NCBI GenBank assembly: GCA_012862575.1
Contig: BLSF01000019.1
Location: forward strand, 372,001 to 436,000
Length of the DNA stretch: 64,000 bases
Origin: Parietichytrium sp. I65-24A
Taxonomy: Eukaryota > Sar > Bigyra > Thraustochytrida > Thraustochytriidae
Direction of reading: 5' to 3'
Shown here piece by piece: positions 46,623 to 55,588 of the stretch (positions within the stretch are counted from its first letter, which is position 1; each line of letters opens with the position of its first letter). The notes under the pieces were generated by a model. The model searched no databases and was not told the origin of the DNA. It worked only from the letters and a program-made list of their open reading frames with translations. A program made the position numbers and the translations under genes.

Positions 46623-48866
46623 CTATTCCTGATCCTTGATGGTGTTCTCCTGGACCTTTGCCATAGATTGCGCCAACGAACTGGCGTGGTCGAGAGTTCC
46701 ACTGCTAATGCTCATTAGATCACACGCAAAAATTACTTTGGTTCGGTTCTGTTCACCACCACCCAGATTTGTCGGAGATTCTTTTGGATACCTTTGACTG
46801 AAGTGGGTCAAGATCGTGTACTTTGCATTCATGCGCTCTCCAACGCCGACTGCTTCTGCGGTGGTTGAGTGTCGTTTCGCACGTGCTTCAGAAACCTTTT
46901 CTTCTTCGAAGGTGGCTTCGTGAATGAGCACATGGGCGTTCATTCCCCGTTGCACAAGTGGCTCGCAAGGTTCTGTATCTCCTGAATACACAATTCGTTT
47001 GCCCCTTACGGTGTCGAGGACCAAACCATAAGCGTTGTGGCAATGCTGAACAGGGACGTTCTCGAGACGGCTGAGTCCCATGTTCCTCATAGACCCCTTG
47101 AGCAAAGAGCTGTCGCAAGACTCCAAAGAGAACTCAAATCTTGAAGACTCATTTTCAATCGATACGAATCGGTAATTCATCGCCGGGCGGGGCTCGCACA
47201 TTTCGCAATCTTCCAGAAACTGCCCAAGTTTGGATGGTCCCATGATGAGCAAAGGTTCACAACCGTCTTTCCTGAGACCCAATATGGAGAGCAGTCCAAG
47301 ATGGTGGTCGGCATGCATATGCGAAATCCACACCATTGCCAGCTCTCCGGTGATAATTTCGACACTCTTTGCACGGCCAAACTTTCGCACCATTTGATTC
47401 ACAGTCCCTTCTCCGCAATCCAGTAAGCAGCCCTTCTCCTGGGATGGAAATTGGACGTAGATCGAACTAACATTTCTGTATTTGGAGGGAATCGCGGAGC
47501 CTGTGCCAAGAAACGTTATGACAAAATCTTGCTCAGACTTCTCGCTCGGCTGCTCTTTGACCGGGACCGTCTCGAACACTTCCCTGACTGGTTGAGAATC
47601 AGCTTGAACGACCCCTCGTTTTGAAGTGGGGTGAAACACTAGCTGCTGCATCATCTCCCCTGCAAGAACCCGATCGCCAAACACTTTGACTAGTTCTGGG
47701 CACTTGTTCAAGACGCTGGTCGCATCAAACCCAGGTTGAAGCTCTCCACTCAGATCCGGACAAAACACAGAGCTGCCAGTTGTCTGGGCAAGCTTGTCAA
47801 GAAGGTCTGCACTGCTACGGTACACAACCTCGTTCTTGCAAACCTCATCATTAACAATCACATGACGCACAGATTTATTTGTGAATTGTTGCATCCACTT
47901 CAAGTATCTCTGATCTTGCAGCACTTGCCCTGGGGCAAAGTGTAGCACAAAGAGACACCCCGGGTGAGCATAGTACCCATCCCACTCCTTGCTTTCCACA
48001 AGGCTATCAATATACTCGAGGCTTGGGCAACAAACGAGGCCGGCGACCTGCTCAGGCTCCGACTCCTCCATACAGTCCTCAGGCTTGACTAGCCGGCCAT
48101 CAGGTAGGATGACCTGCTCACCTCGGGTGAGCTTGCCAAAGTTCGGGCCCGGTTTGACCCCCAATTCTTCAGCTTTTTTCCGCAGAAACTTGCCTCTCTT
48201 CGCAGGAAGTACAATTACATAGCTCGCAACGCCTCCACAGATTGGCTCCAAATTTTCCGGCGAGTTGCACTCCTCCATGCCTCGAGTGCAAACCACACTG
48301 AGCTTGCCAAACTTGGGGGGAACCGAGTAATCCGCCCTCCGGCGCCCCTGACTAGCCATCGTCTTGCGCCGTTTTCCTGGCCGTTCGCCATTCTGTCCAT
48401 CAGCAGCGTCCGCATCTATACCTTTGGCAGACACGAGAATAGGCAGCACCTGTAGTCCATCCCCACACTGCACCGCATCGGACATCGGCGCAATCTCCAG
48501 CACCCTTATGCTCGAGTTGCTGCGATGGTACACATGGTGCGTAGAGTGCACAAATTCCGCGATTCCCGGCGGTCCACATACATCCAGCCTGTACGCCCAA
48601 TCCGAACTTGCGCTGGCCTCGCGCCTGCTTGCCTCCACGTCCGCGAGCGTGAGCATCATACCCGGCAGTCCGCCCAGTTTTTCCCGCGAGCATTCCATGG
48701 TGAACACATGGCCAAGCCGTGCAAGCCTCACGCGCTTCTCATTCGCCAGCCGCTGCGTGCCTTCGCCGCAACCAAACAGCACGCGGCGCTGGCCGAAAGA
48801 GAGCACGGCGCCGGCACTGCTGCTGCCCGTCGGCGTCAGAACAACAAGCTCCGTGCCGCCCTCCAT
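46623..48866 (-). CDS. Long-form tRNase Z (ELAC2 type)
   Basis: A 747-residue beta-lactamase-fold endonuclease that removes the 3' trailer from tRNA precursors. The C-terminal half is the active unit: FLGTGSAIPSKYRNVSSIY, LLDCGEGT, the metal motif SHMHADHHLGL near residue 515, YSGDTEPCEPL, LIHEATFEEE and a late TILTHFSQRYPK. The N-terminal half is the degenerate copy typical of the long form. It has VLSFGQRRVLFGCGEGTQRL with the remnant GEGTQR, and a flexible-arm region at about 170-300. Long forms act in nucleus and mitochondria. No clear mitochondrial presequence is seen at the ATG at 48866, and the first residues match the fold, so a nuclear or cytosolic form is likely. Its upstream side carries a large minisatellite. 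Confidence 0.93.
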   Translation of the reverse strand: MEGGTELVVLTPTGSSSAGAVLSFGQRRVLFGCGEGTQRLANEKRVRLARLGHVFTMECSREKLGGLPGMMLTLADVEASRREASASSDWAYRLDVCGPPGIAEFVHSTHHVYHRSNSSIRVLEIAPMSDAVQCGDGLQVLPILVSAKGIDADAADGQNGERPGKRRKTMASQGRRRADYSVPPKFGKLSVVCTRGMEECNSPENLEPICGGVASYVIVLPAKRGKFLRKKAEELGVKPGPNFGKLTRGEQVILPDGRLVKPEDCMEESEPEQVAGLVCCPSLEYIDSLVESKEWDGYYAHPGCLFVLHFAPGQVLQDQRYLKWMQQFTNKSVRHVIVNDEVCKNEVVYRSSADLLDKLAQTTGSSVFCPDLSGELQPGFDATSVLNKCPELVKVFGDRVLAGEMMQQLVFHPTSKRGVVQADSQPVREVFETVPVKEQPSEKSEQDFVITFLGTGSAIPSKYRNVSSIYVQFPSQEKGCLLDCGEGTVNQMVRKFGRAKSVEIITGELAMVWISHMHADHHLGLLSILGLRKDGCEPLLIMGPSKLGQFLEDCEMCEPRPAMNYRFVSIENESSRFEFSLESCDSSLLKGSMRNMGLSRLENVPVQHCHNAYGLVLDTVRGKRIVYSGDTEPCEPLVQRGMNAHVLIHEATFEEEKVSEARAKRHSTTAEAVGVGERMNAKYTILTHFSQRYPKESPTNLGGGEQNRTKVIFACDLMSISSGTLDHASSLAQSMAKVQENTIKDQE

Positions 48867-49918
48867 CTCCCGCTCTCCCGCTCTCCGCGACTGTCACAAA
48901 GACAACCACAACCACAATGACAACCACAACCACAATGACAATGACGATGACAATGACAATCACAATGACAATCACAATGACAATCACAATCACAATGACA
49001 ATCACAATGACAATCACAATGACAATCACAATGACAATTACGATGACAATCACAATGACAATCACAATGACAATCACAATGACAATGACAATGACAATGA
49101 CGATCACAAGCAACCGCACACCTACAGAACCAGACTCCAAGCTCAGCCACCAGCAAGCCCGCTCTCCCGCTCTCCCGAGAAGGAGCTATATCGCTACGCA
49201 CTTGTACACCGCGCTTTCCTCCAACTTTCCTCCACACTCCCGACCGGTTGGCACACCCGCCACACCAGAGACCGCTTCCCACCTCTCCAGCCTAGCGTCT
49301 CTCGCCACGTGACCGCGCTGCCAGTCACACAATGTACGCAATGTACTCGTCGGTTCACTTCAGATCTCCGCGCCGATGGGTTCCCCAGCGGGTCCAGGTC
49401 AGGTCCCCGCGTACGCCTTCTGCTAATACTCCCTATTCGCGTCCTAACCTTGCCGCGCGGACCTCGCGTGCTGTGTCTGCGAGAGGAGAAAGGTGAAAGA
49501 AGAAGAAGGACCACTCACTCGCGCTCAGTGCTAGTCCCTTTTGTTAGGTGGCCGCTAGGACTCGGACGGAAGTGTTGGGTTGAAACGGCGCGAAACGTGT
49601 GGTTCCGGCCGTTTTCGTACGTTACGAGTCTCGGCGCGGGGACCCCGCGAGGCGCGCGCGTACTGTTTCATTGTTGCATTCGTTTCATTTGTGTCATTTG
49701 TTTCATTGTCGCATGGTTGCATAGTTTCATAGTTGCATAGTTGCATTGTGCTGCGTTTGGCGGGAGTCGTGAGGCTGGTTGGATTGTGTCCTCGCAGGCA
49801 GTGCGCGAGTACACGTGTACGCGAGTACGCGAGTGCGAGAGCGGATACTCCCGAGTTGGAGAGCGCGTGGCGGTGTCGTCGACCGTCGAATGCGGAAGGC
49901 TGTGGAGCGGAAGCGGTG
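48867..49918. other. Divergent region between tRNase Z and the NYN-KH gene
   Basis: Holds a hexamer minisatellite (48894-49109) and repeated TTGCATAGTTTCAT/ATTTGTTTCATT words at about 49665-49745. Long open frames here arise from the repeats and are not genes. Confidence 0.55.
48894..49109. repeat. GACAAT/CACAAT minisatellite
   Basis: About 36 tandem 6-bp units, mostly GACAAT and CACAAT, often alternating as a 12-bp higher-order unit. Scattered CACAAC and GACGAT variants occur at the edges. It starts 28 bp from the tRNase Z start codon. In translation it gives Ile-Val or Asn-Asp/His strings. Confidence 0.92.
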
Positions 49919-51094
49919 ATGGAGCAGGCGAAGAGACTGTCGATCGTGCTGGATGCGGCGAACGTGTGCTGGCAGTTTGTGACGAGCCAGCCGGGCTGGA
50001 CGGAACGTAGCAGCGGCGGCAAGGTCCGGCCGCCGGTGGTAGGGCTGACAGTGGCGATAGAGTTCTGGCAGTCGTACGGGGTCACGCCGGTGGCGATTTG
50101 TCCGACGTGGTGGCTGATGGCAGCGGCGTCACAAGGCGTTTGGGGACCGCCGGAGTGGGAAGCTGAGGATTTTGCAAGGCTGGAGCAGCTGAAGCGAGAA
50201 GGCATGCTCTACGCGGCACCGTCCGGGGAGCATGATGACCTGTACCTGCTTGATTTTGCGTTCCGAACGGATGGGTTTCTTGTGAGCAATGACAAGTACA
50301 GGGATCACCAGCAAAACCGCGATCTGGACTTCAATTGGATTGAGGAGCGGCGGATTGGGTTCATGTTTGTGAGGAATATGTTTTTGCCAAACCCTGACGG
50401 CATCAAGCGCCTCGAGCTGTTTTGCGCGGCGAACAATGTCGCAGCATCGAACCAGCCAACGCGTGTTTTGCCACTTCCGCCCGCCTTTTCTGCTCCAGGT
50501 TCTAGAATGGATCTGGGCGGAGCGGCGAACGCTACTGTTAACACACCAAGCAGTACTCACTACGCCACCAATCATGGCGGGCAGTATCACAATCAGCATC
50601 AGCATCAGCACCAGCACCAATTTGCAAATAACAGTGTTGACATGGTTGGTGCTCCCCAGCACGGCAGAGAAACTAGCGTTTCCAATTATCTTCACAGTGG
50701 TCCTTCCAGAGCAGTTGAAAAAATGGAAGTTCCGCAAGCTTCTGTGGGGCATATTATTGGGAAACAAGGCGTCAAAATACGCCAAATGAGCTACGAGAGC
50801 GGGGCACACATCAGTGTTGATCGTGCGCCCGTCAGGGAAGGTGTCGTTCAAGTCACTTTGAGTGGGACCCACGAGCAAGTTGCCACGGCACAGCGTCTTG
50901 TCTCAGAAGTCGTTCGATACAGCCTCGAAAGAGATGGTCGGTATGGCAGTAGCGGCGCAACAGAAAGGGAAAATCACTCTGCGATTAAAATTGCCAAACG
51001 AGACACTCTTGGGCTGGCTCCAAAACCTGCAAAGTCCCCAACGCAACAACCAGATACAATGATGCTCATGGAAGAGGAAGATGACTTGCTTTGA
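49919..51094 (+). CDS. NYN (Zc3h12a-type) RNase domain plus KH domain protein
   Basis: A 391-residue protein. Residues 5-165 are a PIN-like NYN domain of the ZC3H12/N4BP1 group. Catalytic acids are Asp12 in SIVLDAANV, Asp106-Asp107 in GEHDDLYLLDFAFRTDGF and Asp125 in VSNDKYRDH, followed by FVRNMFLPNP. Human ZC3H12A has YDDRFIVKLA and VSNDTYRD at the same places, so this should be an active Mg-dependent RNA endonuclease. Residues about 269-335 form a type I KH domain with the GxxG loop in IIGKQGVKIRQM, which would supply RNA binding. A His/Gln-rich linker joins them. The CCCH zinc finger of ZC3H12A is absent. The ATG at 49919 directly precedes the domain; upstream in-frame codons lack an ATG close by. 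It converges on the thiolase-like gene. Confidence 0.85.
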   Translation: MEQAKRLSIVLDAANVCWQFVTSQPGWTERSSGGKVRPPVVGLTVAIEFWQSYGVTPVAICPTWWLMAAASQGVWGPPEWEAEDFARLEQLKREGMLYAAPSGEHDDLYLLDFAFRTDGFLVSNDKYRDHQQNRDLDFNWIEERRIGFMFVRNMFLPNPDGIKRLELFCAANNVAASNQPTRVLPLPPAFSAPGSRMDLGGAANATVNTPSSTHYATNHGGQYHNQHQHQHQHQFANNSVDMVGAPQHGRETSVSNYLHSGPSRAVEKMEVPQASVGHIIGKQGVKIRQMSYESGAHISVDRAPVREGVVQVTLSGTHEQVATAQRLVSEVVRYSLERDGRYGSSGATERENHSAIKIAKRDTLGLAPKPAKSPTQQPDTMMLMEEEDDLL

Positions 51095-51336
51095 GGCACA
51101 AGTGGTTCAGGTGATCGAATGGCCTTATTTCAGGCAACTTGCACTTTTGTTCAGTTAAGTATGTATGCACTGTCATTTTTGTGATTGAGGCACTCATCGT
51201 CAGATTATCACAGTCTTGGCGAGGCAGTCAGTCAATGAGACGGATCGTTACGCTTCCCTTTTATCAGGTTGAGGAAAGAAATGGACCTTCTTCTCCAAGT
51301 AATTGTTGTGGTGCAGGCCCGCTTCGTTCGAGATTC

Positions 51337-52776
51337 TCAGTTTCTCGGCTCTAGTGCCAACGCTTTGGACAAGATGGCGACTGCAGAACTGGAGAATATA
51401 CCTCCATTGCCATACACCAAGGCGCGACGAGCGTTTTGAACCTGCTGCGCGCCAGCTTGTCCGGTGAGCTGACGTACGGACTCATAGACAGAGAACATTG
51501 CGGGAGCCTCCCCTATTTTCGCGCCAAAAGTACATTTTGTTTGTTTTGTTTTGTTTGCCATTGCTTGTTAGTGTCCTTTTCATGTTTCTCGCCAAATTTC
51601 GCCCACGACGAACGAGCGTCATCACGCAGACTTACATGGTGCGCCAAAGGACAGCAAACCTCCGTGAGTATTCACTGGCATAACATGGTTCTCGTCCTTG
51701 AGCATCTTTTCGTATTGGTCATCAACCCTGAACACGCGAAGGAAAAGCCGAACCAACGTCAGTTCAGCATTTTGGCTTCCGCCAGCAAATCAAGGCAAAA
51801 TAAATTAAAGTCGCACTCACCATTCCCCTCCCTTTCCCTTCGGAGCTACCCCTACACTCTCGATAGCACGCAGCAAACAGATCGGGAAGCAGTCGTACAG
51901 GCCAAAAAAGTCAATCTCATCAGGTTGCAGCTGTGCCTCTGCATACGCGCTCCTTGCGGCCGACTCGCAGGAGAACATTGTTTCGTCAATAACGCGAGGA
52001 GGGTAGAGTGGCCCGGAGGCCTCACCTCCAGAGAGGATGACGACGTCACCGTGGCCACCATTTCCTTTGTTCAAAAGATTCTTTCTTGCCAAGAATCTGC
52101 TGCTGGCGACTACGACTGCGCCAGCTCCGTCCATTCGGCGAGCACACTCGAGCAAATTGAGCTGTGGAGTGATCGCGCGGCTGTTCATGACCTCTTCCAA
52201 TGTGTGCCTCCGTTCTGTTACCGCATCTGGATGCCTTGATGCCTGGTGCGACATAAGCACGCTGAACTTTGCTAGCTGCTCGCGGGTGACCCCGTACGTG
52301 CGCATGTGCCAGTCAGTGATGCGGCTGTACCCCTTCGGGATCGCAGGACTGCCAAGGTCCGGGCTGCCGATGCCTCCGTCAGCGCGCTGCAAGAACTCGT
52401 CCGTGCTAAGAGACGAAACCGCATCTCCGGCGACAACCGCCACTGCCTCGCAGTTCTCATTCACAATCATGCGCCGAGCCTCGAGCAGCGCAGTGATCGG
52501 TCCGGCGCCTCCTGTATCAATTGTGCGCACCAGGAAATCCCTCGAAGGCAGCAGGCCCACCTTGGTCGCAAGGTAATGCGCTTCCATCAAATGCGGATGC
52601 GACAATGACGGCACGGCAACCAATCCGTCCAAGTCCTTCATCTCCAGCCTCGCCGATCCCAGCGCCTTCTCCAGCGCCTCGGCCATCAGCTCGCTCGCGG
52701 TCCTCGCGCCCTTGTAGTTCATCAGCTTGGTGATCCCATTCCCGCAGATGCGGATTGTCTGCGAAAGGCGTGGCAT
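51337..52776 (-). CDS. Thiolase-like protein, three exons
   Basis: Exons are 51821-52776, 51636-51727 and 51337-51512 on the minus strand; introns are 93 bp (GTGAGT...TTCAG) and 123 bp (GTAAGT...AATAG). Joined, they give 407 residues with the full thiolase fold, including FFGLYDCFPICLL, PVNTHGGLLSFGAP and VYGNGGIFSSSAV. It resembles SCP2-type and bacterial lipid-transfer thiolases. However, the nucleophilic cysteine position reads TGGAG (Gly90), GHP reads GAP and the C-terminal CxG cysteine is missing. It may therefore not be a Claisen condensing enzyme; related bacterial thiolase-like proteins are similarly altered. The sequence ends in EPRN, so there is no PTS1. The splice sites keep the frame exactly across both conserved motifs. 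Confidence 0.85.
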
Positions 52777-52909
52777 CTTCCCGCTATTTCTTTAGCCCGA
52801 GCACCAACTACGCTCCTTCTTTCAACTTGCGCTTCTGACCCCGACTTTCCTCTGCCGCACTAACCCTTTCCCACTCTTTCGTTTCCCAATCTTCCGTTTC
52901 ACACTCTTC

Positions 52910-52966
52910 ATGCACTGCACTGCACTGCACTGCACTCTGCACTCTGCACTCTGCACTCTGCACTGC
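52910..52966. repeat. CACTGCA/CTCTGCA array
   Basis: Pentamer TGCAC units pass into 7-bp CTCTGCA units, about nine copies in all, roughly 140 bp upstream of the thiolase-like gene. Confidence 0.85.
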
Positions 52967-52991
52967 GCTTCGGCGCACTTTTGTGTGGGGG

Positions 52992-53031
52992 TGTACAAGA
53001 GTACAAGAGTACAAGAGTACAAGAGTACGAG
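52992..53031. repeat. GTACAAGA octamer array
   Basis: Five near-perfect copies of the 8-bp unit GTACAAGA. Confidence 0.85.
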
Positions 53032-54044
53032 AATTACCTTTTCACCTTTCGTTTGCACTCCAATAATTGCAAAGTAAGCAAAGAATGCAAATGCTGTGTA
53101 TCATGCTTAGTAGTGTTAGTAATCATTCATTCATCCTATTCATCCTATTCATCCCATTTCGCCGCAAGACTCACTACTACCATATAGACCAATTGGGCTC
53201 CTACGACCCACCACTCACTTCAGACCCTTAGACGAGTGGTCGGGTTTCAGATAGCTGCGTATTAGCTGTGGGAGTAATGTCTGGTCTTCCTTCTCCTGAC
53301 ACAATTTCTCACAACTCCATGGATACTGGGTAGCAGTGCAGTAGGCTCGTTAGGTAAGTATTCTACTAACTAAAGGGCAGGTAGTCGGAGGTATTCCGGT
53401 GGTTTTCGGTAGCTGAGTTGTACGTGACGCTCTCCTAATCGTAAGGTCCTCCCGCCGCTTGTTAATAGTTAAATAAAGGAAACTGGCGTAGTGTAGGGTC
53501 AGTCTATACTGCCATGTATTACCCCGTAGCTCTAGCTAGCTGTCCATGATACTTCCCGCAAAACACATCGCATTTCACGTAGGACCCATTGTTGAGACAG
53601 AATAGGAAATACTATACATTTGATTAATAAGAAGATTTGAAGTCCTGTGGAGGGTGCGCGGGATCTGGTAGATTGGCACCTGACCAATTTAACGTTCATT
53701 TTTCACGTCACTATCAATGATTCACATGCACAGAACGGACAGTGAACACTCTCTGTCAAAACATGCACTGCATTGCATTGTTGAACAGGACAGACACGCA
53801 AAGCAGAATTCAGCATTTGTAGAACAGCGTTTCTAAGTTTCACAGGCTTCACAGTCAGTACCAGATACTGTCAAATGTCGTGTCTCTGAGTAGTTGGCTT
53901 CGCTTGCAGATGATGCAGATGATAACGCCATGCGTTGTGCTTCTAGTTGCGTGAATTTGCTTCTATTGCAAAGGAGCACGGCGAAGAGGTCAAGCCGAAT
54001 TGAGCTCGTTGGCGGTAAGGAAAGAGCGGGCATGACTCTAAAAG

Positions 54045-55256
54045 ATGCCAAAGAAGCAACAAAAGCAAGGGAAATCTGCAGGAGCGAGGAAAAAGAGCCC
54101 GCCACGGCCGCAGGCATCGAGCAGCGTTCGGCCACCAAGCGGCTCAAAGAGTGGGAGGCCGCAAACCGGTGGCAAGAAGAAGCACAGCCCAACCAGCAAG
54201 CGGCAGGATAGCGAAGTTAAAAGCGGAGATGAAGATGGGGTCTTTGAGGCGGCAAGCGTTGGGAGTATTGGGAGCATCTTTAGCCTGGAAGGTGAAGCAG
54301 GGGTGGATGTCCCTGTAGTAGACGGGCCAGAGCTCGATGCTGACCGTCGCAAGGTATGGGACTTGTTTCAAAAACTTGGTGCGCATGGCGCAAACGCAAA
54401 GCTTGGAATCCAGGAGATTCGCAAGAACGCGCGCAAGGATAGGGCAGTCCTGGCGTTTGTCAATGAAAACACAATGTTCAAGCCGCTCCTCAACCCGAGG
54501 CTGTTTCACAATGCTGTGAAAGGGATGGGCAAGGCACACGCTGACAAACTGGACTTTGAGGAATTTGAGAGGTTTTGTCAAGAGCTAGACAAGAGGCAAT
54601 TGGCCGATGATCAAATAGGGCTTGTGTTTGAGGCCCTGGGCAGACCAGAAGATCTTTACCTTCGAAGCTTGCCATATATATTCTATCGCCAGGAAAAGGT
54701 TCTCCATTTTCTCCTCGAGAGAGAGCGACAAGCAGCTATGGGACGTCCTGAGATGCAGAAGAACCCAATCGTAGCACTTTTGAAGCCTTGCACATTTCAG
54801 CGTGGTATCCAAAATTACTTGGAAGAAAATGAGCGAATGGAGCCGACTTCTGTCCTAGACGAGTTCGACTTTGTTGCGTTGGTGACGCATGTGATTGAGG
54901 AGTGGGAGAAAACGATTCTTGATGGTCCAGCTGACCGGTACACCAAACCAGCACATGGCGCGGCAGAGACCTTTGCAGAGCTTGCAGTGGACGCCTATGA
55001 CGCAGGTGATTTTCACAAGGTAGTCACCTTCCAAGAACAATGTGTCAAGATGGACCCGGGGAACAAGGTGTACCACCTTGCACTGTCAGAGACGTACGGT
55101 AAGCTCGGTCGATACGAGGAGGCGTTGGAGCAAGCCGAGTTCTCCATGGAACACACTCAGTGGTTCTGGCGACCTGCGTTTGAGCGCGCAAGATCCTTGA
55201 AAGCTTTGCTTGACGCGCGGCGGGCTGCCAGTGAAGCTTCTTCCGAGAATGCGTGA
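54045..55256 (+). CDS. EF-hand-like and TPR-like protein of unknown function
   Basis: A 403-residue protein. Residues 1-60 are Lys/Ser/Pro-rich (nuclear or microtubule-type basic head). Residues about 100-190 (ADRRKVWDLFQKLGAHGANA through KLDFEEFERFCQELDKRQLA) look like a degenerate EF-hand pair. Residues about 310-390 contain two TPR-like helical hairpins (AVDAYDAGDFHKVVTFQEQC and ALSETYGKLGRYEEALEQAE). The combination suggests a scaffold, but I recognise no named family. The start ATG is followed by a strongly basic segment and no better start exists. It converges on the HECT ligase gene; the 3' ends are 332 bp apart. Confidence 0.6.
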   Translation: MPKKQQKQGKSAGARKKSPPRPQASSSVRPPSGSKSGRPQTGGKKKHSPTSKRQDSEVKSGDEDGVFEAASVGSIGSIFSLEGEAGVDVPVVDGPELDADRRKVWDLFQKLGAHGANAKLGIQEIRKNARKDRAVLAFVNENTMFKPLLNPRLFHNAVKGMGKAHADKLDFEEFERFCQELDKRQLADDQIGLVFEALGRPEDLYLRSLPYIFYRQEKVLHFLLERERQAAMGRPEMQKNPIVALLKPCTFQRGIQNYLEENERMEPTSVLDEFDFVALVTHVIEEWEKTILDGPADRYTKPAHGAAETFAELAVDAYDAGDFHKVVTFQEQCVKMDPGNKVYHLALSETYGKLGRYEEALEQAEFSMEHTQWFWRPAFERARSLKALLDARRAASEASSENA

Positions 55257-55588
55257 CATGAATCTGAGAGCGGTGCGTGATACCTGCTATTTATTTATTA
55301 CTCATGAACATAGGAAATAGGTCAATTCTTGTTTTTCTTTGGAAGTATAACTTTGCTCAGGTTCCCCATGTTGGACCTCAACCAATCTAATTTTCCGTGC
55401 ACAAGCTTGCAGATTTTGCTGTTCGCTCTACAAGCGCAAATAAGGGACATCATGCGGCCTTTGACAAGATGGGTAAGGAAGAGTAGTAAGCTGGACTGAC
55501 TTGGCACTTGCTATCAACTGAATGGTCTCCCATTTTCCTAGTAGCATATAGCCCAGGTCTCCCCACGAGGGTCGCGAGAGGGGGCAGA
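55257..55588. other. Convergent intergenic region
   Basis: Short 3' space between the EF-hand/TPR gene and the last HECT exon. An A/T-rich TATTTATTTATTA near 55288 may serve polyadenylation. No gene seen. Confidence 0.45.

Larger units (their letters stand above)
52777..54044. other. Divergent intergenic region with tandem repeats and a stop-dense island
   Basis: Holds CTGCACT (52910-52966) and GAGTACAA (52992-53031) arrays, CATCCTATT repeats near 53130-53155, and an open-frame-free, TAG/CTA-rich island at about 53190-53830 with CTCTAGCTAGCTG near 53529. No gene seen. Confidence 0.5.

Noticed and set aside
48739-49140. 133-codon minus-strand frame with a long Ile-Val string
   Set aside because: It is a translation of the hexamer minisatellite; the long plus-strand frames across the same repeat are also artefacts.
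51436-52239. 267-codon plus-strand frame
   Set aside because: Antisense to the thiolase-like gene and its introns; no motif of its own.
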